Origin: Fusibacter sp. A1
GTDB lineage: Bacteria; Bacillota; Clostridia; Peptostreptococcales; Acidaminobacteraceae
Length of the DNA: 64,000 nucleotides
Reading direction: 5' to 3'
Assembly: GCF_004125825.1 (NCBI RefSeq)
Contig: NZ_QQWI01000001.1
Coordinates: 372,001-436,000 of the forward strand
Shown here: piece by piece, positions 8,832 to 16,932 of the stretch
How the letters are laid out: the number at the start of each line of letters is the position of its first letter
Position numbering within the stretch: position 1 is the stretch's first letter
The notes under the pieces: model-generated
The model's database searches: none
What the model was told of the DNA's origin: nothing
The model's input: the letters and a program-made list of their open reading frames with translations, nothing else
Program-made: the position numbers and the translations under genes

Positions 8832-9821
8832 CTATTTTACATATCTTACGGTGTCGATCAGGTCAAGCAGCCTTTCCGATAGTTTGTCGGCGTCGTGTCT
8901 GATATACCCAGCCTTTACTTCTATCAGGGATTCCTCGATCACAGACACTCCGATCAGCTCGAGCTTTGCAATGTCTGTTTCTGTCAGCCTCAGCATGTCG
9001 GCGCCTTCGCTTTTATAGCGCTGTTCAACATCGAATTCGACATGTTCGTTGTTGACGAGAATGCTATCTATGATTCCAATACTGGTATGTTCAATGATAG
9101 TCTCCACATGATCCATCAGCGACATCTGGTCTGTTTCGCCAGGTTGCGTCATCAGGTTCATGGCCAATACCTTTTTTGCCTTGGTCCTAAGCAGGGCCGC
9201 TTGAATATCGTCGATCAAAAGGTTTGGAAGAATACTCGTATAAAGGCTTCCAGGACCGATCATGATGATATCAGCATCCAAAATGGCTTTCACACTTGCA
9301 TCAAGCGCGTTCACCGCATGGGGTTCGATAAAGACGCGCTCGATGCTTGCCTTGTATTTGGACACCATTTTAGGTATCTTCGATTCTCCTTTGACGATCA
9401 GCCCGTTGCTAAGTTTGGCATAGAGCACGATATCGTCAAGAGACACAGGCAAGACCTTACCTGTCACAGCGAAAATCTCATGGATTTTCGTCAGCGCCTC
9501 TTCCATACCACCTGTCATACCCACCATTCCTGCGATCAGCATATTGCCGAGTGAATGGCCTTTTAGTTTACCATCTGAAAATCTGAATTGCATCAGGTCC
9601 TGCATCACTTGCTCGGCATTCGAAAGCGCCAAGATGCAGTTTCTTATATCTCCCGGGGGTAGCATGCCAAGATCTTCTCTAAGCTTTCCCGAACTGCCAC
9701 CATCATCAGCGACGGTGACAATGGCTGTTACATCCGTCGTAAAATGCTTAAGTCCCCTTAGCACTACGCTAAGGCCCGACCCTCCGCCAATTACGACCAC
9801 CTTTGTCTGATATCTTTTCAT
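8832..9821 (-). CDS. glmR: GlmR (YvcK), UDP-GlcNAc-binding regulator of envelope metabolism
   Basis: YvcK/CofD-like protein of 329 residues, the usual length. The N-terminal strand and glycine loop VVIGGGSGLSVVLRGLKH is diagnostic, followed by DDGGSSGKLREDLGMLPPGDIRN and the GHSLGNMLIAG segment, all family signatures. In Firmicutes the protein binds UDP-GlcNAc and directs carbon toward peptidoglycan precursors. It is last in the murB-PHP-rapZ-glmR operon, 10 bases after rapZ, and the terminator at 8800-8829 follows. The regulatory role is taken from the family; the identification is secure. Confidence 0.96.
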   Translation of the reverse strand: MKRYQTKVVVIGGGSGLSVVLRGLKHFTTDVTAIVTVADDGGSSGKLREDLGMLPPGDIRNCILALSNAEQVMQDLMQFRFSDGKLKGHSLGNMLIAGMVGMTGGMEEALTKIHEIFAVTGKVLPVSLDDIVLYAKLSNGLIVKGESKIPKMVSKYKASIERVFIEPHAVNALDASVKAILDADIIMIGPGSLYTSILPNLLIDDIQAALLRTKAKKVLAMNLMTQPGETDQMSLMDHVETIIEHTSIGIIDSILVNNEHVEFDVEQRYKSEGADMLRLTETDIAKLELIGVSVIEESLIEVKAGYIRHDADKLSERLLDLIDTVRYVK

Positions 9822-9831
9822 CTTCCTTGCC

Positions 9832-10683
9832 TCATTTCAGATCTCTGTGTTTGACCGTGGATACGTAATGTTCCGATTCAAAATCCGATGCCAGCTTGTT
9901 GGCAATGGATACAGACCTATGTCTGCCTCCCGTGCAACCGATGGCGACAATTACCTGGTTTTTACCTTCCCTTATGTATTGCGGCACTAAAAAATCAAGC
10001 AGATCCTTCAGTTTTTTGTAAAACGTCTTTGTTTCATCCCACTTGAACACATACTCCTGTATTTCAGTATCGTTTCCAGAAAGCGGTCTTAGTGCTTCAT
10101 CATAATAGGGATTCGGCAAGAATCTGACGTCAAAGACCAGATCGCTGTCCATTGGAATACCCTTTTTAAAACCGAATGACTGAAACGTGATGGCGATCTG
10201 CTTTGCGGCAGCCTCACCCAAAAATTGCTTTTTAATCGTCAGCCCTAAGGTGCGTCCGTTCATATGGCTTGTATCTAAAACGATAAAGGCCTTAGATTTC
10301 AGTCTATGCATCTTATCGCGTTCCATATTGATTCCGTCCATGATCGAACCTTCCGGGTTGAGCGGATGAGTTCGTCTTGTTTCTTTAAAACGATCGATAA
10401 GCGCCTTATCGGATGCATCTAAAAAAACAACCTGACACCGAGGGTAAAGGGCTAAAAAATCTTCGATATCGCTTTCAAAGCTATCGAAAAAACTTCTGCC
10501 CCTGATATCCACGCCGATGGCGATTTTATCTATCGGGTCTTTGAGTTGCTCGCACATCGTGACAAACTGCGTCATAAGCGCAGGGGGTAAATTGTCGATG
10601 CAGTAATACCCCATGTCTTCGAGACTTTTAATAACCGTGGATTTTCCAGCACCTGAAAGTCCGGTAATTATCTTGATATCCAT
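9832..10683 (-). CDS. rapZ: RapZ/YvcJ nucleotide-binding protein
   Basis: P-loop protein of 283 residues. Walker A (GLSGAGKST) starts near residue 8 and is followed by MGYYCIDNLPP, a family signature. The C-terminal domain ends with the characteristic GCTGGRHRSVSIANKL. In Enterobacteria RapZ controls glmS-regulating sRNA decay; in Bacillus YvcJ is a nucleotide-hydrolysing partner in the same cluster. It is 10 bases from glmR and follows the PHP gene, so a link to amino-sugar and envelope precursor supply is likely. The start has a GAGGAG box. The family is certain; the RNA-binding role in this organism is untested. Confidence 0.95.
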   Translation of the reverse strand: MDIKIITGLSGAGKSTVIKSLEDMGYYCIDNLPPALMTQFVTMCEQLKDPIDKIAIGVDIRGRSFFDSFESDIEDFLALYPRCQVVFLDASDKALIDRFKETRRTHPLNPEGSIMDGINMERDKMHRLKSKAFIVLDTSHMNGRTLGLTIKKQFLGEAAAKQIAITFQSFGFKKGIPMDSDLVFDVRFLPNPYYDEALRPLSGNDTEIQEYVFKWDETKTFYKKLKDLLDFLVPQYIREGKNQVIVAIGCTGGRHRSVSIANKLASDFESEHYVSTVKHRDLK

Positions 10684-10723
10684 TGCTATCTCCTCATCTA
10701 TGCTTCTCTAATCTATCTGTAGC

Positions 10724-11467
10724 TTAGTTCTTCTTTAACCGGTTCACATTGAAAACATCGTCTTCAGTAAGTCCCGCCTCTACGGCTCTTGCAATCCCTT
10801 TGTCCACACGGCCCACATGCCTTGGATCATGTGCATCGGAATTGATGATGAATCTCGCGTGTTTCGCTTTCGCCCTTCTGATTTCTTCGACACTCAGGTG
10901 TCCATGATGGGCGTTGATCTCAAGTAGGATGCCTTCTTCAAAAGCGGTTTGAGCCACGCGGTCGATATCGATCGGACCTTTCGCACCAGGATGTGTCACA
11001 GCAAAAAGAGGATAACGCTTCATGGCGTTTACCATGGCTACCGTGTTTCTTTTAGTGCAAGCCTTCCTTAAGCCGGGTATCCACTTTGAGAGCAGATTGG
11101 ACACATGATGCCAGGTGTCTCTGAAGACCTTTTTGGGTACAGAACCGAAATGATAACCTGCCATTACAAAATCGAGTGATCTGAGAAGCTCCTCATCCAC
11201 ATCGATGTCACCTTCAACGTTCAAGATATTCGCCTCTAAACCGAATTTGATTTGAATTTGCGGATATTTCTGATTGAGCTCATCGATTTCTTCTTTGATC
11301 TGATAGAGCTTGTCCCTTTTCACACCGAATGTCAGATGTCCATAACTGTGCTCTGCGATGGCGATCACTTCAAAGCCCTTTTCAATTGCTGCAAGCACAT
11401 TTTCTTCAATCCTACCTACTCCGTGCGAGAACAAGGTATGGGTATGGTAATCACCGTTAATCTTCAT
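10724..11467 (-). CDS. PHP-domain phosphatase (YcdX-like)
   Basis: Polymerase-and-histidinol-phosphatase fold protein of 247 residues. The HTHTLFSHG motif near residue 8, IAIAEHSYGHLTFG, LEINAHHG and NSDAHDPRHVG supply the trinuclear metal ligands of the YcdX group. It probably removes phosphate from a small metabolite; the substrate is not predictable. The ATG follows the murB stop codon immediately (TAAATG), so translational coupling is likely. The murB-PHP-rapZ-glmR order is a conserved clostridial arrangement, which hints at a role in wall precursor metabolism. Confidence 0.88.
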   Translation of the reverse strand: MKINGDYHTHTLFSHGVGRIEENVLAAIEKGFEVIAIAEHSYGHLTFGVKRDKLYQIKEEIDELNQKYPQIQIKFGLEANILNVEGDIDVDEELLRSLDFVMAGYHFGSVPKKVFRDTWHHVSNLLSKWIPGLRKACTKRNTVAMVNAMKRYPLFAVTHPGAKGPIDIDRVAQTAFEEGILLEINAHHGHLSVEEIRRAKAKHARFIINSDAHDPRHVGRVDKGIARAVEAGLTEDDVFNVNRLKKN

Positions 11468-12385
11468 TTAAGCACCTTCACCGATCACACGAACTTCTGG
11501 ACAAAGCTCCACATCGAACTGGTCTTTCACAGCCTTTTGAATGACCTTGATCAGCGTGATCACCTCGCGGTAAGTAGCCTCTCCGACGTTGACGACGAAT
11601 CCGCAGTGCAAATCGCTGACCTGAGCGTCACCGTATCTGACCCCTCTAAGACCAGCATCTTCAATAAGTTTTCCTGCATAAAATCCTTCGGGTCTTTTAA
11701 AGGTCGATCCCGCGGAAGGTAGCTGCAGCGGCTGCTTGGTGGTACGTTTGACAGTCAGTTCGTTGACTCTTGACTGAATCTCATCTATTGCATCCTCATG
11801 AAGCTGCAGTTCCACCTCAAGTACCGTATACCCCAAATCCTGAACGTTTGACGCCCTATATCCAAATTTTAAATTTTCTTTTTCAAATCGTATGACATTG
11901 CAGTCCTGATCGAGCGCGGTTACAGAAACCACAACATCCTTCATCTCACCACCGTACGCTCCGGCGTTCATAAATACGGCCCCACCTATGGTTCCGGGGA
12001 TTCCACTTGCAAACTCGAATCCGCCAAGACCGTGGCTAGTCGCTAGGTTTGATGTAGATGAAAGTAACGCGCCCGCTTGCGCTTTTATGGTACTACCTTC
12101 CACTTCTACCCCACTGAACTTCTCGGCGATTTTTATCACAGCACCTCTGATCCCTAAATCGGTAACCAGGATGTTCGATCCGTTTCCGATAAGTGTGACC
12201 GGCACCTGATGCCGTTTTAACACCTTATAGGCATGTTTGATCTCATCCACAGAACTCGGGGTGATCATCAGTTCTACTGGCCCCCCTATTTTGAACGAGC
12301 TATGCGATTTCATCTGCTCATCCCTGCTGATATTTCTGTCGTCGATTCTAAGTTTCAGTTCGTGTACGATTTCATTTATATTCAT
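11468..12385 (-). CDS. murB: UDP-N-acetylenolpyruvoylglucosamine reductase
   Basis: FAD enzyme that reduces UDP-GlcNAc-enolpyruvate to UDP-MurNAc with NADPH, the second committed step of peptidoglycan synthesis (305 residues). It has the FAD-binding NGSNILVTDLGIRG, the GTIGGAVFMNAGAYGGEM signature, the type II arrangement FGYRASN, the catalytic serine in SAGSTFKRP, and the C-terminal glutamate in CPEVRVIGEG. It is first in the murB-PHP-rapZ-glmR operon, so GlmR, a sensor of UDP-GlcNAc, is co-expressed with an enzyme consuming that pool. The assignment is secure. Confidence 0.97.
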   Translation of the reverse strand: MNINEIVHELKLRIDDRNISRDEQMKSHSSFKIGGPVELMITPSSVDEIKHAYKVLKRHQVPVTLIGNGSNILVTDLGIRGAVIKIAEKFSGVEVEGSTIKAQAGALLSSTSNLATSHGLGGFEFASGIPGTIGGAVFMNAGAYGGEMKDVVVSVTALDQDCNVIRFEKENLKFGYRASNVQDLGYTVLEVELQLHEDAIDEIQSRVNELTVKRTTKQPLQLPSAGSTFKRPEGFYAGKLIEDAGLRGVRYGDAQVSDLHCGFVVNVGEATYREVITLIKVIQKAVKDQFDVELCPEVRVIGEGA

Positions 12386-12529
12386 GGCTTTCTCCTAACC
12401 CGTTTTCCTATACCCGCAATTATGTATCTCTAACTACCTCGTTTATTATACACTACTGCTCCGCACATTCAAGCAAAGCAATCAAGCATTTTTATATTAT
12501 TACACTTTTCTGACAAATATGATTTTACG

Positions 12530-12558
12530 TTGCCAGCAAAGAGACCGTATTCTATAAT
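12530..12558 (+). promoter_or_regulatory. Promoter of the FISUMP-like lipoprotein
   Basis: TTGCCA (12530-12535), a 17-base spacer and a consensus TATAAT (12553-12558). Transcription would start about 23 bases before the ATG at 12588. Confidence 0.75.
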
Positions 12559-12587
12559 TGAACCATCAGATAAAAGGGGATAAACGA

Positions 12588-13445
12588 ATGAAACGAAAAC
12601 TAATTGTCACGTTGTTTTTTATAGTAATGCTGTTCATCTTATCAGGTTGTGGGGGTAAGTTGGCCGTTAGCGACACGACGGTACATGCGAGTGAGGCGCT
12701 TGCCAAAGACGGTAGCGTCACGCTCCATATCACCGGCGGCAAAAAACCATATGCTGTAAAATGGTTGGATGGAAGCACAGAACTCGTACGCGAGGGACTG
12801 CCATCAGGGCGATACATCATCACTGTCAGTGACGCAAGAGAAGAAAAGATCGTTACAGAGGTTGTCGTCGAAGAGCCGACAACCGGCATCATGACAACAG
12901 AAGACGGTTTGGAATACGGCATCGTTAAAATCGGAGATCAGTGGTGGATGGCTGAAAACTTTAGAGGAACAAGCAGTCCTCTAGGTACTCCCCTTCATGG
13001 AATCAGCTACGAAGACAAATCCGAAACAAACGGACTGCTTTACAACTACGAAGATGCTGTCAGCGGCGCACCCGACGGTTGGCACCTTGCGACAGATATG
13101 GACTTCATGAGGCTTGAATACCTATACGGCATGACCGAAGTCGATGCCGAGGAAGTAGGCACTCAAGAACGCGGAACCTACCAAGGGCTCTTGCTCCACC
13201 CAGGTGGAGAAACCGGATTCGACAGCGAGTTTTACGGATGGTACGGCGGCGACACCCCGCAGTTCGAAGGTTACGGAGAATTCGTCAAGTACTGGGCCGA
13301 CTCGGGGCATGACGACTCAGAGGGTGACGTCTATTCAAGGGTACTTGTGAAGAACAGGGACGATATCGGCAAATTCATCGAAGAAAAAGAAAGCAAGATG
13401 TATGTCAGGTATGTCTATGGTCCGCCCGCAAAATCGATAGATTGA
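12588..13445 (+). CDS. Lipoprotein with FISUMP-like domain
   Basis: Surface lipoprotein of 285 residues. A signal peptide is followed by the lipobox LSGC. A small beta domain (about residues 20-100) resembles the PKD- or SprB-like repeats that sit in front of FISUMP domains (HITGGKKPYAVKWLDG ... LPSGRYIITVSD). From about residue 105 (YGIVKIGDQWWMAENF, GLLYNYEDA, GWHLATDMDF) it matches the Fibrobacter succinogenes major paralogous domain style, otherwise common in Bacteroidetes-type surface proteins. The start at 12588 has an AAGGGGA box; the longer frame beginning with TTG at 12558 overlaps the -10 and is rejected. Function unknown; perhaps adhesion or binding. It stands alone with its own promoter and terminator. 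Confidence 0.75.
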   Translation: MKRKLIVTLFFIVMLFILSGCGGKLAVSDTTVHASEALAKDGSVTLHITGGKKPYAVKWLDGSTELVREGLPSGRYIITVSDAREEKIVTEVVVEEPTTGIMTTEDGLEYGIVKIGDQWWMAENFRGTSSPLGTPLHGISYEDKSETNGLLYNYEDAVSGAPDGWHLATDMDFMRLEYLYGMTEVDAEEVGTQERGTYQGLLLHPGGETGFDSEFYGWYGGDTPQFEGYGEFVKYWADSGHDDSEGDVYSRVLVKNRDDIGKFIEEKESKMYVRYVYGPPAKSID

Positions 13446-13448
13446 AAA

Positions 13449-13474
13449 AACGACTCACCATATGGTGAGTCGTT
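13449..13474. terminator. Bidirectional terminator, lipoprotein / panD
   Basis: A 12-bp perfect inverted repeat (aacgactcacca and complement) with AAAAAA before and CGTTTT after, serving both the plus-strand lipoprotein and the minus-strand pan operon. Confidence 0.85.
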
Positions 13475-13505
13475 CGTTTTAAATAAACAAATTTCCGTTC
13501 AGATA

Positions 13506-13895
13506 CTAACAGCCGTGAGTATCTCCGTGATGCTCCTTATCTGCGATCACATCGATCTTGTTGTTCTTATTGACAAATACGACGTTCGGCTCGAATGTCT
13601 TCGCCTCTTCTGGAGTCATCAAGGCGTAAGCGATGATGATGACTACATCTCCAGGCTGTGTAAGTCTTGCAGCCGCTCCGTTAAGACAAATGATTCCGCT
13701 TCCTCGTTCTCCTGCGATCGTGTAGGTTTCAAGTCTGGATCCATTGTTGTTGTTTACGATCTGCACCTTTTCACCTTCAAGGATTCCTGCCGCGTCAAGC
13801 AGGTCTTCGTCGATTGTGATCGAGCCCACGTAGTTCAGATCAGCTTCTGTAACGGTCGCTCTGTGAATTTTCCCTTTAAACATGGTAATGAACAT
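13506..13895 (-). CDS. panD: Aspartate 1-decarboxylase precursor
   Basis: Pyruvoyl enzyme making beta-alanine from L-aspartate for pantothenate (129 residues). The proenzyme self-cleavage site is Gly24-Ser25 in YVGSITID, exactly as in the family, and [12 protein letters not shown] precedes it. The conserved NGAAARL and IIIAYALM segments follow. The GGAGG box is 8 bases before the ATG. It is last in panG-panB-panC-panD, 3 bases after panC. The C-terminus is histidine-rich and ends in Cys ([10 protein letters not shown]), slightly unusual but outside the catalytic core. Confidence 0.97.
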   Translation of the reverse strand: MFITMFKGKIHRATVTEADLNYVGSITIDEDLLDAAGILEGEKVQIVNNNNGSRLETYTIAGERGSGIICLNGAAARLTQPGDVVIIIAYALMTPEEAKTFEPNVVFVNKNNKIDVIADKEHHGDTHGC

Positions 13896-13898
13896 GAC

Positions 13899-14756
13899 TT
13901 ATACCTCCAAATATAGATTGTCTATCAATCTTGTCTTATCAATATATACAGCAAGTGCTATCAAAATTTTGCCGCTGATGGCCTCCACCGGCTCGAGCGT
14001 GCTGAAATCGACGATTTCAATATAGTCGATTTTGGCAAGACGGTTCGGCAGAATATGATTGAGTATGGCCTTTTCGATCACATTCGCACTGCGTTCCCCT
14101 TTTTCGATCAACGTTTTGACACGAGCTAAGGCACTGCTTAAGCAAAGCGCCTGGACTCTGGCTTCTTCACTCAGATATTTGTTCCTAGAACTCATCGCAA
14201 GTCCGTCTGATTCGCGTACGATCGGACATGGAACCACCTTGACATCAAAGTTCAAGTCTTCCACCATCCGGCTGATCACTGCGACCTGCTGTGCGTCCTT
14301 TTGACCGAAATACGCCCTATCGGGTTTGACAAGGTTAAAAAGTTTTCCAACTATCGTAGTGACACCTTTAAAATGTCCTTCTCTTTTTGCACCGCAAAGT
14401 CCCTTTACGATACTTCCCTGTGTTTCGATGTAGGTCTGAAACCCTCTAGGGTACATCATTTCATCCGTAGGGAAGAAACAAGCGTCCACACCGACAGAAT
14501 CCATCAGCTGGGAATCCCTTTTTTCATCTCTCGGGTAACTGTCAAAGTCTTCTCCTGGTCCAAACTGGGTAGGATTCACGTAAACACTTGTGACAACCAG
14601 ATCATTTTCTTCTTTCGCTTTTTTCATCAGTGACAGGTGTCCTTCATGTAAAAAACCCATGGTAGGCACAAACCCTATCGTTTTTCGGTTCGCTTTTGCT
14701 TCGTTTATAAATGCCTTAAGCTCACCTATACTCTTGATTGAGATCACTTCATCCAC
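13899..14756 (-). CDS. panC: Pantothenate synthetase
   Basis: ATP-dependent ligase joining pantoate and beta-alanine (285 residues). The nucleotidyltransferase signature PTMGFLHEGHLSLMKKAK lies near residue 30, and FGQKDAQQVAVI and DGLAMSSRN, which contact ATP and pantoate, are present. It lies 12 bases after panB and 3 bases before panD. Its length is that of typical bacterial PanC. Expression presumably depends on the leader upstream of panG. The assignment is secure. Confidence 0.97.
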   Translation of the reverse strand: MDEVISIKSIGELKAFINEAKANRKTIGFVPTMGFLHEGHLSLMKKAKEENDLVVTSVYVNPTQFGPGEDFDSYPRDEKRDSQLMDSVGVDACFFPTDEMMYPRGFQTYIETQGSIVKGLCGAKREGHFKGVTTIVGKLFNLVKPDRAYFGQKDAQQVAVISRMVEDLNFDVKVVPCPIVRESDGLAMSSRNKYLSEEARVQALCLSSALARVKTLIEKGERSANVIEKAILNHILPNRLAKIDYIEIVDFSTLEPVEAISGKILIALAVYIDKTRLIDNLYLEV

Positions 14757-14768
14757 ATCCTTTATTTA

Positions 14769-15602
14769 TTAATAAAGCGTTTCCAGTTCGACATCGCTTG
14801 GTTTGAAGCTATGTTCCTCTTTTGGAAACTCGCCTGTTTTGACTTCGTTATGGTAATTCGTCAATGCTTCTTTCATTAAATTGCCTAGTTGAGCATACTG
14901 TTTGACAAACTTAGGGCTTATCTTGTCGTAAATGCCGAGCACATCATGAAACACGAGTACTTGACCATCCACATCGCTGCCGGCACCTATTCCTATCGTC
15001 GGTATCACAAGCGACTGACTGACCCATTTTGCTATATCAGGCGGAATGCACTCGAGTACGATAGCAGATACACCCGCCTCCTGAAGCGCCAGCGCGTCTT
15101 CAAGGAGCAGCTTTGCAGCTTCCTTCTCTTTTGCCTGTACTTTATATCCGCCAAATGCGTTCACAGATTGCGGTGTAAGTCCCAAATGCCCAATCACGGG
15201 AATTTGAGCGTGTAGTATCGCTTTTATCGCAGGTAGGAACTGTTTGCCGCCTTCTAGCTTAATGGCGTTCGCACCTGCTTCTGTCACTAGCCTTCCTGCG
15301 TTTCTGACGCTTTCTTCTACAGAAATATGATAACTGAGGTATGGCATGTCGACGATCATAAAGCCCTCGGGCGCGCCTCGTCTTACCGCTTTTGCATGGT
15401 GTATCATATCTTGCATTGTTACTTTTAAGGTATCATCGTATCCCAGCATGACCATGCCGAGCGAATCTCCTACAAGTAAGGTATCCATTCCTGCCTGGTC
15501 CGATAATTTCGCCGATGAATAGTCATATGCCGTCATCATCGAAATTTTTTCACCATTAGTTTTCATCAAACTAAATGATTGATTTGAAAATCTTTTTTTC
15601 AT
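14769..15602 (-). CDS. panB: 3-methyl-2-oxobutanoate hydroxymethyltransferase
   Basis: Transfers a hydroxymethyl group from methylenetetrahydrofolate to ketoisovalerate, giving ketopantoate (277 residues from the chosen start). Signatures seen: MMTAYDYSSAKLSDQAG, VGDSLGMVMLGYDDT, IVDMPYLSYH, VIGHLGLTPQSVNAFGGYKVQ and GIGAGSDVDGQVLVFHD. The ATG at 15602 is 8 bases from the GAGGAG box; in-frame GTG and ATG codons at 15611 and 15608 are too close to it and overlap the panG stop region. Second gene of the pan operon. Confidence 0.97.
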   Translation of the reverse strand: MKKRFSNQSFSLMKTNGEKISMMTAYDYSSAKLSDQAGMDTLLVGDSLGMVMLGYDDTLKVTMQDMIHHAKAVRRGAPEGFMIVDMPYLSYHISVEESVRNAGRLVTEAGANAIKLEGGKQFLPAIKAILHAQIPVIGHLGLTPQSVNAFGGYKVQAKEKEAAKLLLEDALALQEAGVSAIVLECIPPDIAKWVSQSLVIPTIGIGAGSDVDGQVLVFHDVLGIYDKISPKFVKQYAQLGNLMKEALTNYHNEVKTGEFPKEEHSFKPSDVELETLY

Positions 15603-15607
15603 AACCA

Positions 15608-16444
15608 TCACTCCTCGTTTATGAGTTTTTTAATCGCTAGTTTCACCTCGTCGGTCAACTGCTCCTGGTAACTTTCATGTGTGGCTCTTGCGAGTGCCAA
15701 GTAAAATTCCTTATCTTTACCGGTTAAAGCCTTCAAGTGTTTTTCAATCGTCTTGACATCACCCCTGAACAGTGGTCCTGTCTGGGCATTTCGCACCCCC
15801 CGGCTGCCGACATTCATCAGCGCCGTCTTGGCGAGCCCGACAGCGATCTCAGTAGCTTTATCCTCTTCGAATCCGATACTCTGATAAAGCCCGATCGACC
15901 GGTTCAGCACGGTAACGATATAATTGGAAGCCATCACAGCCGCCGCATGATACACCGCCTTATCGTCTTCTGAAATCTTGATCATCCTGTCTTTAATTGT
16001 AGGAAGCTCGGCTTTCCATAGTTCAAACAGCTCAGAGGAAGCCTCCACACCGAAATAGGTGTCCTTAAACAAGGAGACGTCATCGTAAACGCTTGCGAAC
16101 GCCCTTATCGGATGAATGCCTACTACTCTTATCGATGGATTCAATTCTCCGATGACAGAAGCGCTGAGGGCGCCGCTTAGATGAATTACTCCAGTAGTAG
16201 CAGCGTCCAATTTCAATGAAGAGAACACTTGTGCGATCTTATCGTCCGGAACGCTGAGAACCAGCCACTGTGAGCTTCTAATCAGTTCCTCGACAGACGT
16301 TATCCTAGCCTTAGGCGCACAACTTTTAGCAAGTTCCAGCTGCGCTGACGACCTGTCATAAAACGCAACCTCGTGCTCGTTTTCGATGAAGAGTTTAGCC
16401 ATATTAATTCCAGCACGTCCAGCTCCAATAATACCGATTTTCAT
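15608..16444 (-). CDS. panG: Probable ketopantoate reductase of the PanG (Rossmann-DUF2520) type
   Basis: NADPH-binding protein of 278 residues: an N-terminal Rossmann fold (KIGIIGAGRAGINMAKLF) followed by a DUF2520 domain (VGIHPIRAFASV, VYHAAAVMASNYIV, and GPLFRGDVKTIEKHL). PanG proteins of this architecture were described as alternative ketopantoate reductases in bacteria lacking PanE, including Clostridia. Placement directly before panB-panC-panD, with no panE present, supports that role: it supplies the one step otherwise missing from the operon. The ATG at 16444 is chosen because AAGGTG lies 5-6 bases upstream. First gene of the operon, directly behind a terminator-bearing leader. Confidence 0.85.
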   Translation of the reverse strand: MKIGIIGAGRAGINMAKLFIENEHEVAFYDRSSAQLELAKSCAPKARITSVEELIRSSQWLVLSVPDDKIAQVFSSLKLDAATTGVIHLSGALSASVIGELNPSIRVVGIHPIRAFASVYDDVSLFKDTYFGVEASSELFELWKAELPTIKDRMIKISEDDKAVYHAAAVMASNYIVTVLNRSIGLYQSIGFEEDKATEIAVGLAKTALMNVGSRGVRNAQTGPLFRGDVKTIEKHLKALTGKDKEFYLALARATHESYQEQLTDEVKLAIKKLINEE

Positions 16445-16465
16445 GGAATCACCTTTTCCTTGCAT

Positions 16466-16620
16466 TAAAAAAAGCTACTTGAAGATACAAGTAGCAACTT
16501 ATCAGAACTTATGACACAGCACGCATAAAACTCCACTACAGATGAGTGGATCGGTCAATTTATGCTGTCTCTCGCAAAACGCTGAAAGCAGTACTTGTAA
16601 AAAAAAGTTGAAAGTATAGT
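16466..16620 (-). ncRNA. Structured leader with attenuator upstream of the pan operon
   Basis: The minus strand before panG folds as follows. (1) A terminator: gctacttg / caagtagc with a 6-base loop and a run of seven T (16467-16495). (2) A central hairpin: GCATAAA pairs with TTTATGC, enclosing CCACT/AGTGG, with an asymmetric internal loop. (3) An upstream octamer TACAAGTA (16592-16599), perfectly complementary to TACTTGTA in the terminator's 5' arm (16486-16493), so an antiterminator can form. This is the layout of a riboswitch or attenuator. A published 'pan' RNA motif occurs upstream of panB/C/D genes; I cannot confirm its consensus here. Ligand and 5' end are unknown. Confidence 0.65.
16474..16495 (-). 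terminator. Attenuator terminator in front of panG
   Basis: An 8-bp stem with a 6-base loop is followed by TTTTTTT on the minus strand, only about 30 bases before the panG ATG, in the same direction as the gene. A terminator placed here would stop transcription of the operon unless disrupted. Confidence 0.8.
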
Positions 16621-16704
16621 GCGGCTCATACGATACCACCTATAGGGTAAGTTTATCACAGGGTTCCAATTTTTAAAAGTAAAAGAGCAACATTGGTTTT
16701 TTAT

Positions 16705-16733
16705 TTGAATCAAGCTTTCATTAATGGTATAAT
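16705..16733 (+). promoter_or_regulatory. Strong promoter for a candidate small RNA
   Basis: TTGAAT (16705-16710), a 17-base spacer and a consensus TATAAT (16728-16733). The predicted start is near 16740, 190 bases ahead of the next coding start and just before a terminator. Confidence 0.75.
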
Positions 16734-16739
16734 CACATT

Positions 16740-16820
16740 TGAACCTAGAAGTCGGTTTACCCCGATTTCACACAATACCCCAAGCGGCAAGAAGACATGA
16801 CCCCCATGTCTTTTTGTCAT
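16740..16820 (+). ncRNA. Candidate C-rich small regulatory RNA
   Basis: From the predicted start near 16740 the transcript would be 75-80 bases long. It starts with the hairpin AAGTCGG/CCGATTT, followed by a single-stranded stretch holding ATACCCCAAG. It ends in a terminator with stem aagacatg/catgtctt, loop ACCCC (16800-16804) and a T-rich tail. Three ACCCC motifs occur, two of them unpaired. Exposed C-rich motifs are typical of Gram-positive sRNAs that pair with Shine-Dalgarno sequences. No reading frame or known riboswitch consensus was recognised. It could alternatively be a short 5' leader attenuating the gene at 16933. Confidence 0.55.
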
Positions 16821-16932
16821 TTTTTTGACCCTTTACCGCAAGCAATTATCAGATCAACACCTCCATTGCATATTTACATTTTTATGTTAATAAGCACGTA
16901 TTATGGGTATAGTGCGTATTGGGAGGTTAACT

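Noticed and set aside
12558..12587. N-terminal extension of the FISUMP-like lipoprotein starting at TTG
   Set aside because: It overlaps the -10 element and lacks a ribosome binding site; the lipoprotein signal starts at 12588.
16620..16660. GGTGGTATCG on the minus strand, resembling a T-box core, upstream of the pan operon
   Set aside because: It lies about 150 bases from the terminator and no stem I or specifier is evident; not a T-box.
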